Origin: Tubiluchus corallicola
Taxonomy: Eukaryota; Priapulida; Priapulimorpha; Priapulimorphida; Tubiluchidae
Length of the DNA: 38,303 nt
Assembly (NCBI GenBank): GCA_030141605.1
Contig: JAQGDQ010001492.1
Coordinates: 1 to 38,303, forward strand
Direction: 5' to 3'
Shown here piece after piece: positions 12,501 through 26,200 of the stretch (the first letter of the stretch is position 1; the number at the start of each line of letters is the position of its first letter). The translations under genes and the position numbers were made by a program. The notes beneath the pieces were generated by a model, which ran no database searches, was not told where the DNA came from, and saw nothing but the letters and a program-made list of their open reading frames with translations.

Positions 12501-15500
12501 TGCTTCTGATTACATGATTGTGTAAATGCGACAGCCCTATTCAGAACATCTCCTTTTGTTTCATTTAACGAAAATTTGCTGTTAAGGTCACAATTGACCA
12601 TTGCCTTCCCATTTAGTGTCAATTCCTTTTAAAGACAATTAGAAAAAAATTATTGCCAATTTTTATAACTCTCCAGCAACTGTGTCTGCTTAGTAACAAA
12701 AATTTTGGCATTACTCTCGAGTATTGAAATTTTGTGTGAGATTCCAGCAGTTTTAATGAAACATCTACTAATAACTAGTAAATTTTTGCTAGTTATATAC
12801 ATGAATTGCTTATATACATGAAGTTTGGTTTATTTTAATTGAAATTTCAGTAACAACACAAATGTTCTCAACACGACCGTGAGCACTCCATCAACCAGCA
12901 CACAGGCTGAGGAATTACCCCCAAAGGAGGCAGCGGAAGAAGAGCATACAAGCAGCATGACCATTTTCTTCATTTTGTTTGTAATAGGTAACTAAGAGAA
13001 AATATGCGAATTATTTAGCATGTTTACAGAATGAATAACTTAGTAATTCAAATTTGTGTGAAATTTACCTAAAGCAATTTTAGTAGTGCATTGATTTCGT
13101 TGTATATTGGTTTATGAAACTTTGTTTGAAGTTTTGTATTAGTATTAACTGTACTGAGTGAACCCCATAAATTATGTAATAAACTGTATTAAATTTGTAT
13201 TACTTGTCAAATCCAGTAGTTTCTAGTTAAAGTACTGTACATTTTTTGGACAAATTTGAAACGTAATGCTGGATTGCTAGCTTAATTTATTTTGAATAAA
13301 TTCTTTTGGTTTCTTATTTTTTATTTTATTTTTAGGCAGCTATTGATTGAATTATCTCAAATTTTCATTTTGTTTGTAGTTTTTTTTGTCCTGGCAAAAA
13401 GCAAATGTCTGTAATTTGTTCTGTTCCATTCTTTTCTGATGATGGTTGGATTCCATTCTCTTCTGATGAATGGTTGAGTTCCATTCTTTTCTGATGAATG
13501 GTTGAATTCCATTCTTTTCTGATGAATGGTTAAATTCCATTCTTTTCTGATGAATGGTTGAATTCCATTCTTTTCCGATGAATGTTTGAATTCCATTCTT
13601 TTCTGATGAATGGTTGAGTTCCATTCTTTTCCGATGAATGGTTGAATTCCATTCTTTTCTGATGAATGGTTGAGTTCCATTCTTTTCTGATGAATGGTTG
13701 AGTTCCATTGTTTTCTGATGAATGGTTGAATTCCATTCTTTTCTGATGAATGGTTGAATTCCATTCTTTTCTGATGAATGGTTGAATTCCATTCTTTTCT
13801 GATGAATGGTTGAATTCCATTCTTTTCCGATGAATGGTTGAATTCCATTCTTTTCCGATGAATGGTTGAGTTCCATTCTTTTCTGATGAATGGTTGAGTT
13901 CCATTCTTTTCTGATGAATGGTTGAGTTCCATTGTTTTCTGATGAATGGTTGAATTCGATTCTTTTCTGATGAATGGTTGAATTCCTTTCTTTTCTGATG
14001 AATGGTTGAGTTCCATTCTTTTCTGATGAATGGTTGAATTCCATTCTTTTCTGATGAATGGTTGAATTCCATTCTTTTCTGATGAATGGTTGAATTCCAT
14101 TCTTTTCTGATGAATGGTTGAGTTCCATTCTTTTCTGACAAATGATTGTTTCTTTTTTCAGCTTTGTGCATCTTGATTGTTCACTTTTTACTGCGAGCTA
14201 AAATTAACTTTATTCCGGAAAGTGTTGCAGTTGTTTTTCTGGGTGAGTTACTTTATTACAAGTTTTTTAAAGCAGTAATTAATACTTTTAAATCAGTACT
14301 AAGCCTCTTCATGGTTTTGTTGTATGTATGCGCAGGTGCTGTAGGTCAAAGGTTAAGTGCGCCACAGCAACGCATCTTAACTACTATCATCACGTGACAT
14401 GCGGGTAATGCAAAACATCAGTTCAGTACCTTCAGTTGTTTTACATGGAGTTTACTTAATTAACATTAGTCCATGCGTAGAGTGATTTACTAGGAGGATC
14501 TTGCTTGGAAACAAGAAAAATTGAACTAGGTAAGGTTCTAGCTAGCTGTTAAAACTGTTACTGTTGCAACAGCATGGGCTCTGAGGCGTTGTCAAGTGTA
14601 CACAAATGCATTGTCTGGTTCACTTAACCTTTGACATTTTCACAATCATAATCAATCGCTGGAACTGTGAAAAGGTTTATTGCTTCAAGTAGTTTTCCTG
14701 CCGATTATTTACTCCATACGTTGCTGTATTATTGTTATTAAACTATAAACTTTTTACAAAAATAAAAGGCTGAAATGATTGGTGTGTGTGGAAATTTTCA
14801 GCAAAACAGACGCCCATGATGATGAACTATTTATGATTTCGTTAACATGCCTGGTGAACCCATCAATAAATTTTTTGATATTTTGCCGCATGCCATCAAA
14901 TTTTGAAAATGCAGTATACAATTGGACAAACTAAACAAATTTACACATATCTTGCTGATTTTGGTGCCAAAACTGTATTTTAGCTTGGATCTTTGCTGTT
15001 TTATTTAGTTTGTCTTGCAAATGTTTAACATTAATACACTTTATTATGTGTAATACATAACATAAGTAATATACACAATAATAATACATGACCCATTCCC
15101 GTTCTCTACATCTCAGACGTATAACTTTTGCAAAAAAACGGCCGAAAAATGGCCATTTTTGGAGGTTTTTCGTCGTCCCCCCCTTCCTCCCGGTGGGCCC
15201 GATTCGAAAAATAAACCCCCAATGGCACGACACTAGATCGAGACGTTTCGTTTGATGTACAGATTGCCGCAAATGGTGCCGTCGTCGAAGCTGTAGCCTC
15301 GAATCTTATATATATATATAAAGCCCATACCAAGAATATTAATATATAGATAATATTATAAGTGTATATAATACATAATATACACTTAAATTAATGTACT
15401 TAATTTACCTCAAGATATTTTGGCAAAGTAAAAACTTCTAGTCAAATCTTACGTAAATGTCAGACATCAAATCCTCAACCGAGGCCATGTAATTTTATAG

Positions 15501-18500
15501 ACTAGATCTCTCAAAGTTCAGTGCTTATCCAGCCTATTTTTGAATGCACTCCAAAGGACAGCTGACTAGATGACCAATTGGTCTTTCGCTGCCCTTTCTT
15601 CACATTTTTGTTACCAAATTAACTGTATTATAACTGTGCGTGTGTTAAAAGATAAATAAAAGATTATTATTATTATTATTTATGCTAGATGCCAATACCA
15701 CTTGGCAGACTGTTCCAGGTATTAACAATCCTGTTCGTAAACGTGTGGAGATGTTCTGTTTTATTTACTCTGATTTAATTGCTCTAATCTTACAAATAGT
15801 TTAGTTATCCTCCGTATCCTAAAGTTCACCTATGTTAAAACAGGTGCTCTTATTGGACTAATAATGAGGCTCTTGAAGAATCACAACCTGGCTAATTGGC
15901 AGGTACGTTAACAAATTATGCTTTATTATATTCTGCTATTGTTTAGCTGTTATTTGTTCTCCCTGATCTTTTTTAGTGATTCTGTCTTAACTACGTGTGA
16001 TTTTAAGTTAAGCACAAGTTCTTTTGACAAACATTTTTAACAAAGATGAATGTCTGAACTACAGTCAACCCTCGTTAAACTGGACTAATTGGGGGTTGGG
16101 TGGTCCGATTTATCCGATATGCCTATATGTGGTCTGTATTATACAGGAATAATCACCTTAATAAGGCCTATATACATTGCACTATATACTATACTGTATA
16201 TTACTTTAAAATAGTTAACCTGTGAGGATAACGAAATTATTGTACAGTTGGTAGGCCGTGTTGTGTTTAGCGCTCGGGCTCGGGCGGAAATCGGTCAGTT
16301 TCCTTTACCACGGATGACGTCCATCTTATCCGATATCCGGGCTAACAGGGTCCGGTTTAACGAGGGTCGACTGTATAATGTAAATTCAGGGTTGCCAGAT
16401 TAGAAAATAAGAAAAACAAGACATTCTTAAAATCTCCCTCTATATTGCTAACAAATATATATACATATATATATATATATATACAGTATACACCCAGGCC
16501 TATGTATTATACAAAAGAGGAGACATAAATTAAAAACATAAAGCAGAGATTTAAATGGGTTATGAGGAAAACAAGAGTAAAGTCTTTTGAAAATTATTTT
16601 ATACAAGCCAAACAATTCTGTAAAAGTAAAATCATGTGAAAATAGTCATTGAATACTGACAATACAGAAATATTATATTTAATACAGGCAGTATAGATAA
16701 CTAAAAGCAATTCTGAAGAAGTGAATTAATTACAAAATTCTTATTCAATAGAGGAAATATAAAAACGCAAAGGAAAATAATTATTGAAAAGTATTCATAC
16801 AGAAAATAAATTAAAAATTTTGTTTCACATGGAGAATATGAAAAGAAACAAAATTGAGAAACTTGTGGAAACGCGTCAGTTTTGTGGAAACTTCTCACAA
16901 CATTAGTTCATTTGTTACATTTGGGTTATTTTCATCAAGAGAATCCGGGAAAACAAAATATAATAACTGATAAAGTTACCAAGTAAGAACCATAAGAATG
17001 TAGTAAAAAATATTTTTATTGCTAAATTTGAAAATGAATTAAATACGTGATATTTGGGTGTAGGTCAAAGGTCAGTACAGGACAGGGGACAAAATTATCA
17101 TATATGAGACATGTCCCTTATATAAGAGACGTCTGGCAGCCTTATGTGAATTAGAAGTAAGTTATTGTTGATTTGATGATAAAGTTGTTGGTTATTTCAG
17201 AATGAAGAACAGTTTCCACCGACATTATTTTTCTTACTTATGCTTCCACCGATTATCTTCGAGTCTGGATACAATCTTCACAAAGTGAGTTAACTTTTTA
17301 TGAATTATAGTGCCGGGAAAAAATTGTTACAGCGCTTGAATTTGAATCCAGATTCTCTGTATTTTATGCAGCTGTCTTAAACACTACATCACGGAAACTT
17401 TTCAATTTTTTAAACTAAGAAACTTACTGCATGGCTGTTAGAAGTCCATATGATTGTTTTTAACTATAGTCTTTAACTTGTTTTGAATATTGAGATTCAC
17501 TAGAGCTTTAAACTTGTTTGTTTGCCCCATTATTGTTCGACTATTTTGCTAACTTTGAATTGTTTAAGATTTTTCATCATGAAAAAAGGACCAGCTTCGC
17601 ACACAGTTATTTATCCCTGTCCCAGATAATCGAGTTTGTTGTGTAAAGCGATAAAATTACTAATTTCCTAAAATCTGACAGACTGTTTTTAGGTGAATAA
17701 TTTGACCTGGCAAAAGTTCGTGCTAGATTATGCTATGCACGTGAGAAGATATTTTACCCTGACCCTGTTGTTACTACCTTCAAGAGTTATATTTTACATT
17801 TGACTTGTAAATTATGCAAAAATTATTAAATGCACATTTAATTTAGTATGTAATTGAAACACTAAAACATTATTCAGTAAAACTGGTTATTTGCTAATAT
17901 TTAAGCTATACTTTAATTTGATTTTTTCCATGTTTTCTTTCTAGGGAAATTTCTTCCAAAACATAGGGTCAATATTGGTCTTTGCTGTCATCGGTACAAC
18001 TGTTTCTGCGTTTGTCGTAGGCGGCGGTCTGTACATCTTAGGACAGGTTTGTGAAAAATAAGCAGATATCATAACGACATCTTTAATTTATGAACTTTTT
18101 AAGAGTACCATAACCTCAGACTAAGCAACTTTGCTGTAGGAGTGCTGCTTGAACATTTTTTACTTATGATGAATCTTATTGAAGATGTGCTTGTAAAGGT
18201 CAACAAGGCACAAGGCAATAACCGTATATTTGCATAGTTTTTGTTTTTGTAGTCAACGCGGCATGCTTAAATTGTAGTATAAACATTTACAAATGTTTTC
18301 TTACATTATATTACTTACCGTATTTTCCCGTGTATAAGAGACCCTTTTTTGCTCAGAATTTTCACTTTAAAAATAGGGGGTCTCTTATACATGGGAGTAA
18401 GTCTTTTTGTGGGTTGCAGCTGGGTCCTCAAGGCATGGAATGGTGTAAAGCCAGAGGTCATTATTAAATCTTTCAAGAAGTGGACGGCACAGAGGACAAT

Positions 18501-20206
18501 GCCATTTTTGAGCAGAGTGACTCCTCTGATGATGAACTGGCTGGAATTGCAGTTGATATTTTTGATGAGAGTGATGAGGAATTTAATGATTTCTATGATG
18601 AATAAAGTTATTCATTACCAAAATTCTTTTTTCCAGAATTTTTGCCTGAAAATTGAAGGGGTCTCTTATACAAAAGGGTCTCTTATACATGGGAAAATAC
18701 GGTACTCATTCAAGCTGTGTCCAGTCAAGGAAATAAGGAGTTACTACTTTGAATGTTTAGTAGAACAGAATCGTTATCTCATCACTACCGAAGTACTCTT
18801 ACAGAAATCTACTGAACGAACTCCACTGACAAGTTCTGTGGTTTGGTTCAGGCTGGTTGACCTTGATCATTTTTAGACCTGTTTACCTAAAACGAGTTAG
18901 TCCAAAGGAAGGCGGAGCGATACGTTTGGCACCAGGGAGTCAGTGAGCATGCTGCACTGGTCCGCCTTCGGGGCTCCACTCCTGATTTGGAAGGTTTACT
19001 CCTCTACACATGACCGTTGGGTCACTTGACCTCCTCCGCCCTCTAGCCGTTGGCTGCTTGTGCAGCTCCTCCGCCTAGTGTCAAGATACAGTGTGGGCAT
19101 CCCGCAAGCCTACTGCACCTGGTATTGCTAGGCGGTCACCCATCCAAGTACTAACCAGGCTCAACATTGCTTAACTTCGGTGATCAGACGAGAACCGGTG
19201 TTTTCAACGTGATATGGCCATCAGATATACTAATCATCGTAATAATTTTGTTATAGTGTATCATATTATCATTGTATGCACTGTTTTTTTTCTGTAAAAT
19301 GATGATGAGTAAAGATACTTGTTGTACTTGTTCAGCCAAGCACAGCATCAAACCTGCTTCATCGTGAATTGTTCTAGCGTTAACTTGAAATATGCACAAG
19401 AGTCTTAGTACAACAATGACTGCTGATCAGATAATATGACCTACTGAAACTTTCATGTCTCTTACCTAGGCAAAGGTGGTATATATGTTTTCTGCAGTGG
19501 AAAGCTTTGCTTTTGGTTCGTTGATCTCGGCCGTCGATCCTGTTGCTACTCTAGCCATATTCCAAGCCATTGATGTTGACCCGATTCTCTACATGTTGGT
19601 GTTTGGCGAAAGCGTGCTCAATGATGCCGTCGCAATTGTGTTAACCACGTATGAATGTTTTTTTAAATTTTATATTGTTGTGGCTTACGAATTTGCAATT
19701 TTTTTAACACTTGCAATGTAATCTAGTCCACGGCTTTGTGAGTCGGTGATACTAATTATCATTGTATATATATATGTATATGTATATACATACATACATA
19801 CATACATACATACATACATACATACATACATACATACATACATACATACATACATACATACATACATACATACATACATACATACATACATACATACATA
19901 CATACATACATACATACATACATACATACATACATACATACATACATACATACATACATACATACATACATACATACATACATACATACATACATACATA
20001 CATACATACATACATACATACATACATACATACATACATACATACATACATACATACATACATACATACATACATACATACATACATACATACATACATA
20101 CATACATACATACATACATACATACATACATACATACATACATACATACATACATACATACATAGATACATACATACATACATACATACATACATACATA
20201 CATACA

Positions 20207-20238
<32 letters not shown>

Positions 20239-23200
20239 GATACGAACATATATACATATATATATGTAGTTAAAAAGCTAAGAGCTCATATTGGAAGCGG
20301 TTTAATTTTAAATAAACCGTTTTAAGCAAAGTGCTTATTTTGAATATTCAGTCAGTTGATGAATACATTTCTAATCCAGTTAAATTTTTTGGCCTGCAAG
20401 TATAAAAAGGAAACACTAGCCCACAAGCCTATAACAAGTCGATCCGAATTTTCCGATTGTCCATATTTTCCGATGCTAAGCTGATATAGTAGGCGCCGTG
20501 TATTAGACTCGTGGTAACGTAGAATCAATCGCCTAATTGTCTCAAAGATGTTTAGTACGGGCTGTTCCTATGCAAAAGTGTATAAAAACTATCGGCAATT
20601 GACTTAAATAATTGACTCTAAACCACTCACACGTGCTGGTTAAACCACTAAACACGCTGATATGTATGTGTGTGCGTGTGTGTGTGTGTGTATACATACA
20701 TACATGTAGATACATATATCTCCTTTACTGAAATGTTCTTTTACTGCTAGTGCCTATCTTGTCAGCATTTAAAGGACTGGTAAGTGCCGTATGATTTTTG
20801 TCAGCAAAGCTTGCTGTTGGCAATTCATTTTCACAATCTTCCGAAGTGTCACATTACTATTAGTAGTGTTATAGTATGACTATTACTCTCCAAAGTGCAT
20901 TACTATTTTAAAAGTGTTTTGGGAAAAGAAAAAATTGTGTAAAAACCTAGAATCTAGATACATATTTGCCATATATCATTAGCCTACTATATAGTTTGAA
21001 TTTTTGTGCAGCTAGTCTCCCTTACAGATAAACTTAGTTTCCTGGCAGGGTCTGTGTGACCCCCCTGGCAGGGCCTGTTAAGACCCCATTTCACTATCAT
21101 CTCTAACATTGTAACTTTGCCATTTTTTTCAGGACGGTACTGGAGCTAGAGAAGGCTCAGGGTGCAACTGCTTCCGCTCAGTTTTTACACGCCGTCGGAA
21201 CGTTCTGCTTAATGTTTTTTGCTTCCGCCTTTATTGGAGTTATCATCGGTCTAATCAGTGCACTAATATCCTTTTTTAAAAGCTATAAGCTACATACATA
21301 CATACATATAGATACGAACATATATACATATATATATATATATGTATATATGTAGTTAAAAAGCTAAGAGCTCATATTGGAAGCTGTTTGATTTTAAATA
21401 AACCTTTTTAAGCAAACTGTTTATTTTGCATGTTCAGACAGCTGATCAGTAGGGGTGAGCATTCTTTACCAGAAAGCGAATTCGAATCGAACCGAACTTC
21501 AGTGTTTCGAATTCGAACCGAATTCGAATTGAGATTGAAAGATTTTCCGATAAGTTTTCGAACCACCATTAAAAATTAGTCTTACAAAGATCATGCATAT
21601 CACTAGATTTTGTTCTGCAATAAAACGACTAGTAATTTCTTTAAAATTGTGCGCAGAAATCACAGCTAAATTATGCTAATTGCATGATGTTTCAATCGTT
21701 TTAGTGATAAAGAGCATGTGTGATTGAAGTGCTGAATTATTCGAATCTATAGTTTTGGATTCGAATCGAGTTCGAACTGAAACAACTCGTTCGAATCGAA
21801 TTCGAGCGTTCGAACTTGAACGTTTGATGCTCACCCCTACTGATCAATACATTTTTAATTCAGTTAAATTTATCAAAAGCATAGCATGTTTTTATGAAGA
21901 CGCAGATCACTTTGGCCAGCAGGTACAAAAAGGTAAGTGTAATTTAAAAAAAAACGAGAGATTTACTTCAAGAAATGGGGTGATATTCAAGCAGCTGCTA
22001 ATGCTTTTCTTGAATCCATAGGGTTAAAAAGAGAAGGAGAAAGCTGTTGACAGAGAGTTTCTGAGAGTCGACATCCGAATGGAGAAACGGTTGGTTTAAG
22101 AAATCTTTCTAGGCTTAGGACAAATTAAGTGCATGAAGTGAGCAGTTGGAAATATGAGCTCACAAGCCTATAAACTCATATCTCGGTTTGCCGGACAAAA
22201 GCGGGGAGATTTCAGCCAGAATATTGTACATATTTTCTGATACTAAGCTAATATAGTAGGCGCCGTATACTAGATTTGCCGTAATGTAGAATCAATCGTC
22301 TAATTGTCTGAAAGATGACTAGTACGGGCCGCCCCTATGCAAAAGTATATAAAAACTGTAAGCAATTGACTTAAATAAGTACGTATAATTGACTCTAAAC
22401 CACTTACACTTGCTGATTAAACCACTAAACATGCTGATGTACAAGCTACACACGTCATTACATGCTGTTTAGGTGTAAACAAAGTGACGGCCGGCCAACT
22501 AGCGCTCAGCTCAAGAAATAATGGACTGTGTCCGTAGTATGCGGGACCTTCTATGGACCAGATTTTGTCCAAATTTTCCGATATCCAATTTAAAGCGAAG
22601 TCCCGGAAACCAAGATATGAGCGTATATAACCACAGCTGTGGTTCACACGGGCTGGTAGTTTCATTAAAGCACAAACTTTCATTAGGTGCTGGTTAGGGG
22701 TGAGCATCGAACGCTCGAATTCGATTCGAACGAGTTTTTTTAGTTCGAACTCGATTCTTATCCAAAACTATAGATTCGAATAATTCAGCACTTCAATCAC
22801 ACATGTTCTTTATCATTAAAACTATTGAAACATCATGCAATTTAGCTGTGATTTCTGCACACAATTTTAAACAAATTACTAGTCGTTTTATTGCAGAACA
22901 AAATCTAGTGATATACATGATCTTTGTAAGACTAATTTTTACTGGTGGTTCGAAAACCTGTTCGAAAATCTTTCAATCTCAATTCGAATTCGGTTCGATT
23001 CGAACTCGAAAGTCACAAATTCGATTCGAATTCGCTTTCTGATCGAGAATGCTCACCGCTAGTGCTGGTATCTTTTTTAATCACAGCAAAAGTATCCCAA
23101 TTTGTTCCTAGTTTTGCTTTATGTTCCTTGATGTCCTGGCAATTTTTGAAGCATGTGGATTTGCGGAAGACGCCGTCGTTGGAGTTTGGCATGATGATGA

Positions 23201-26200
23201 TCTTTTCATACATTCCGTACGGGCTGGCAGAGGGAATACACCTGTCAGGTAAAGTGTTAACTTATTAATGTTTAAATTCATTTCATTTCAATTGTTTTGA
23301 GTTTAGTCTCGTGAGTAGAGTAACTTATAACATCAATTTCAAATGCAAGGTATTTTTACTCGCAATCAGATGGACAGACAAAGCTGACGCCAAACAGAAA
23401 ACTATCAATTGATCTACAATTCACTGGACAATAAATGTCTCACAGCTAATTTAAAAGTGATCATGAGAAACGTACCAACGTATTATGTTGAAGTGAACAT
23501 CCCACGAGCGTCAATCGAGTAATAGTCTATATCTACCCATTTTCTGTTTCTCACCAGCAAAAACACTGGCTAGTTAGTGTGAGTTGTGAGAACCGCCACC
23601 GTTTCACAGAGAAAGACGGCAAAAATTTGACGACCAGCAACGTAAATTTAATCAGTTTCCGTGCGCTAATCGGCAAAAAAGCAAAAGCGCGAAAATACAT
23701 AAAATTTTGACTTGTGACTTCAAAACAAAGTTATGGCCTTGAGTGTCTGGCTTACTAATATAAATAGTAAATATACCTTTTTTATACACTTCGTCACGCT
23801 AATATAAATAGTAAACATACCTATTTATACACTTCGTCACGCTAATATAAATAGTAAAAATACCTTTTTTATACACTTCGTCACACTAATATAAATAGTA
23901 AAAATACCTTTTTTATACACTTCGTCACGCTAATATAAATAGTAAAAATACCTTTTTTATACACTTCGTCACGCTAATATAAATAGTAAACATACCTTTT
24001 TTATACACTTCGTCACACTAATATAAATAGTAAAAATACCTTTTTTATACACTTCGTCACGCTAATATAAATAGTAAGAATACCTTTTTTATACACTTCG
24101 TCACACTAATATAAATAGTAAAAATACCTTTTATACACTTCGTCACACTAATATAAATAGTAAAAATACCTTTTATACACTTCGTCACACTAATATAAAT
24201 AGTAAAAATACCTTTTTTATACACTTCGTAACACTAATATAAATAGTAAAAATACCTTTTTTATACACTTCGTCACACTGCAAGCACCCAAAGACAAGGC
24301 TTACTCAAGCAGATGTTTATAGCTTAACTAGAGCTTGACTCATTACCAATGTTATCCCTCTAAGATTAGCCCCTAAACCAGTAGAGGTGTTTCGGCCACG
24401 TATATACATCCTACCCCAACTTCTGATTTGAAGCTAAACAGATTTAACCAATGAAATTAATAACGTTCTTGCTTTGTCTGTATTTTCTTTTCTGTATTCA
24501 TTGCTAATGCAGCATCGTGAAATTCTTACAGGAATCATGGCAATTCTGTTTTGTGGAATTGTGATGTCTCATTACACGCATTATAACTTGTCACCTGTCA
24601 CTCAGATCACCGTTCAACAAACGTTCAGGACTCTTGCATTTATGGCTGGTAAGTAAATTAGTGTTTGAGTAACAGTAAAAAGTTACGAAACTGCATTATC
24701 TCCGTTCTACATGCTGAATGAAATGTTAAACTAATGGCAGTTCGACGAAAGAACGACGCGATAGTTTTTTGTTGTCAACGCAATTTTTTACTTCATTTTT
24801 TAATCTATACTATAAATTTTGATAATTTTTTTGGAACAATAAGGTAATGAATCTTAAGTTAGGAAACTTGTGCAATGGAAGAAATGCAAGAAATGGAAGA
24901 AAAACTCACATTTTGAAACTTTGATATGAAATTCCTTAATAAGCACTCTAAGTATTTGCGCTACGTGATGAGGCAGCTTACTATGACTTTTTCTAATTTT
25001 TAGTCAAAACACATAAATTCCAAAACAAAGGTGTTTTTTATCATCCATCATAACACAGGAATAATTATCAATGTCAAGAAATTTAACAGCCGATAAAAAG
25101 TCACAGAATGAAGTAAGGATAAGACGGAATGTGATGGCAGCTCATACTTGAAGTTATGTTCAGGTGAAGATTGTCAACATTTAGAGTCAGGGATGTTAAT
25201 CGTAGTAATATATATGATAATTAACTATGTATAATTATATATATGATAAACCTTGATAATTATCGTTTATAGTATTGATGCGAAAAATGACTTTTTGTAG
25301 TTATCGTATCGATATTATTCTAGGAATACCGTTTTCGTATCAAATTTTGTGCATATCGCCCACCATTGTAAAATCATTTCACGTTGCTTTTCGTTTATGC
25401 GCTGGAATTACACAAAAAATTGAAAAAGAGTTATTTATAAGGTGTTTGGGTAATCTTCTTGGTCTTTCTTTCTGCGATGGCGGCCATCTTAAGTCGATTT
25501 ACTGACACATGAATGCCAAGTGTGGCATTTTTAGAAGCGTTTTTTCAGTTGCAGTGCAGCTTACGTAAATAAATATATTATGTAGTAGTAGATCTCATAA
25601 CATTGTTATCTGTTGCAGCTCACATATTTTTATTATTCTATGACTAAACAGAGAAGCAAACTTTGTCATAAATTACATGTATCTATGCACGTAAATAAAT
25701 ATATTATGTAGTAGTAGATCTCATAACTTTGTTATCTGTTGCAGCTCACATATTTTTATTATTCTATGACTAAACAGAGAAGCAAACTTTGTCATAAATT
25801 ACATGTATATATGCACGTAAATAAATATATTATGTAGTAGTAGATCTCATAACATTGTTATCTGTTGCAGCTCACATATTTTTATTATTCTATGACCAAA
25901 CAGAGAAGCAAACATTGTCGTAAATTACATGAATCTATGCATTATTCAGGAAACCACCTGCAAAAAATATGATTTTGCGATACGCCGAGACTCCTTGCAC
26001 ATTAACTAACCAATTGTTCGTTGCCTCTGTGGATGCTAAACCTGTACCAGACATTCATAAACTTGTTTACTTAAATAGCTTACTTAAAGGTGAAGCTGCT
26101 CGTGTGATAGATGGCCTGCAGCCTGTAGATGGCAGTTATAAGGAAGCTGTTTCTTTGTTAAAGGAGAGATTTGGTGATAAAGACGCAATCGAGATGTCAT

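Larger units (their letters stand above)
21266..23142 (+). other. U12-type (minor spliceosome) intron 8
   Basis: The 5' end reads ATATCCTTTTT at 21266, the full U12 AT-AC-class consensus. TTCCTTGAT at 23124-23132 matches the U12 branch consensus TTCCTTRAY, with the branch A at 23131, 11 bases before the in-frame boundary at 23142/23143. The 3' dinucleotide is AA, or AG if the site nine bases further on is used, not AC. The intron contains one copy of a mobile element and two hAT MITEs in opposite orientation. Confidence 0.85.

Noticed and set aside
13352-14171. Three long minus-strand open frames with [19 protein letters not shown]-type repeats
   Set aside because: They read a 28-bp minisatellite that lacks stops in any minus frame. 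All three frames give the same 28-residue cycle, and the array lies inside an intron of the exchanger.
14931-15333. Minus-strand frames of 75 and 113 codons
   Set aside because: They lie across the unclassified repeat at 15091-15352. The frames differ between its copies and carry stops in the other copies.
19685-20325. Long open frames of Met-Tyr-Val-Cys or His-Thr-Tyr-Ile repeats
   Set aside because: Translation of the CATA microsatellite in both strands; no non-repeat coding sequence.
21755-22021. 88-codon frame [19 protein letters not shown]...
   Set aside because: Starts inside the hAT MITE TIR and runs into the dispersed element; no family match as a whole.
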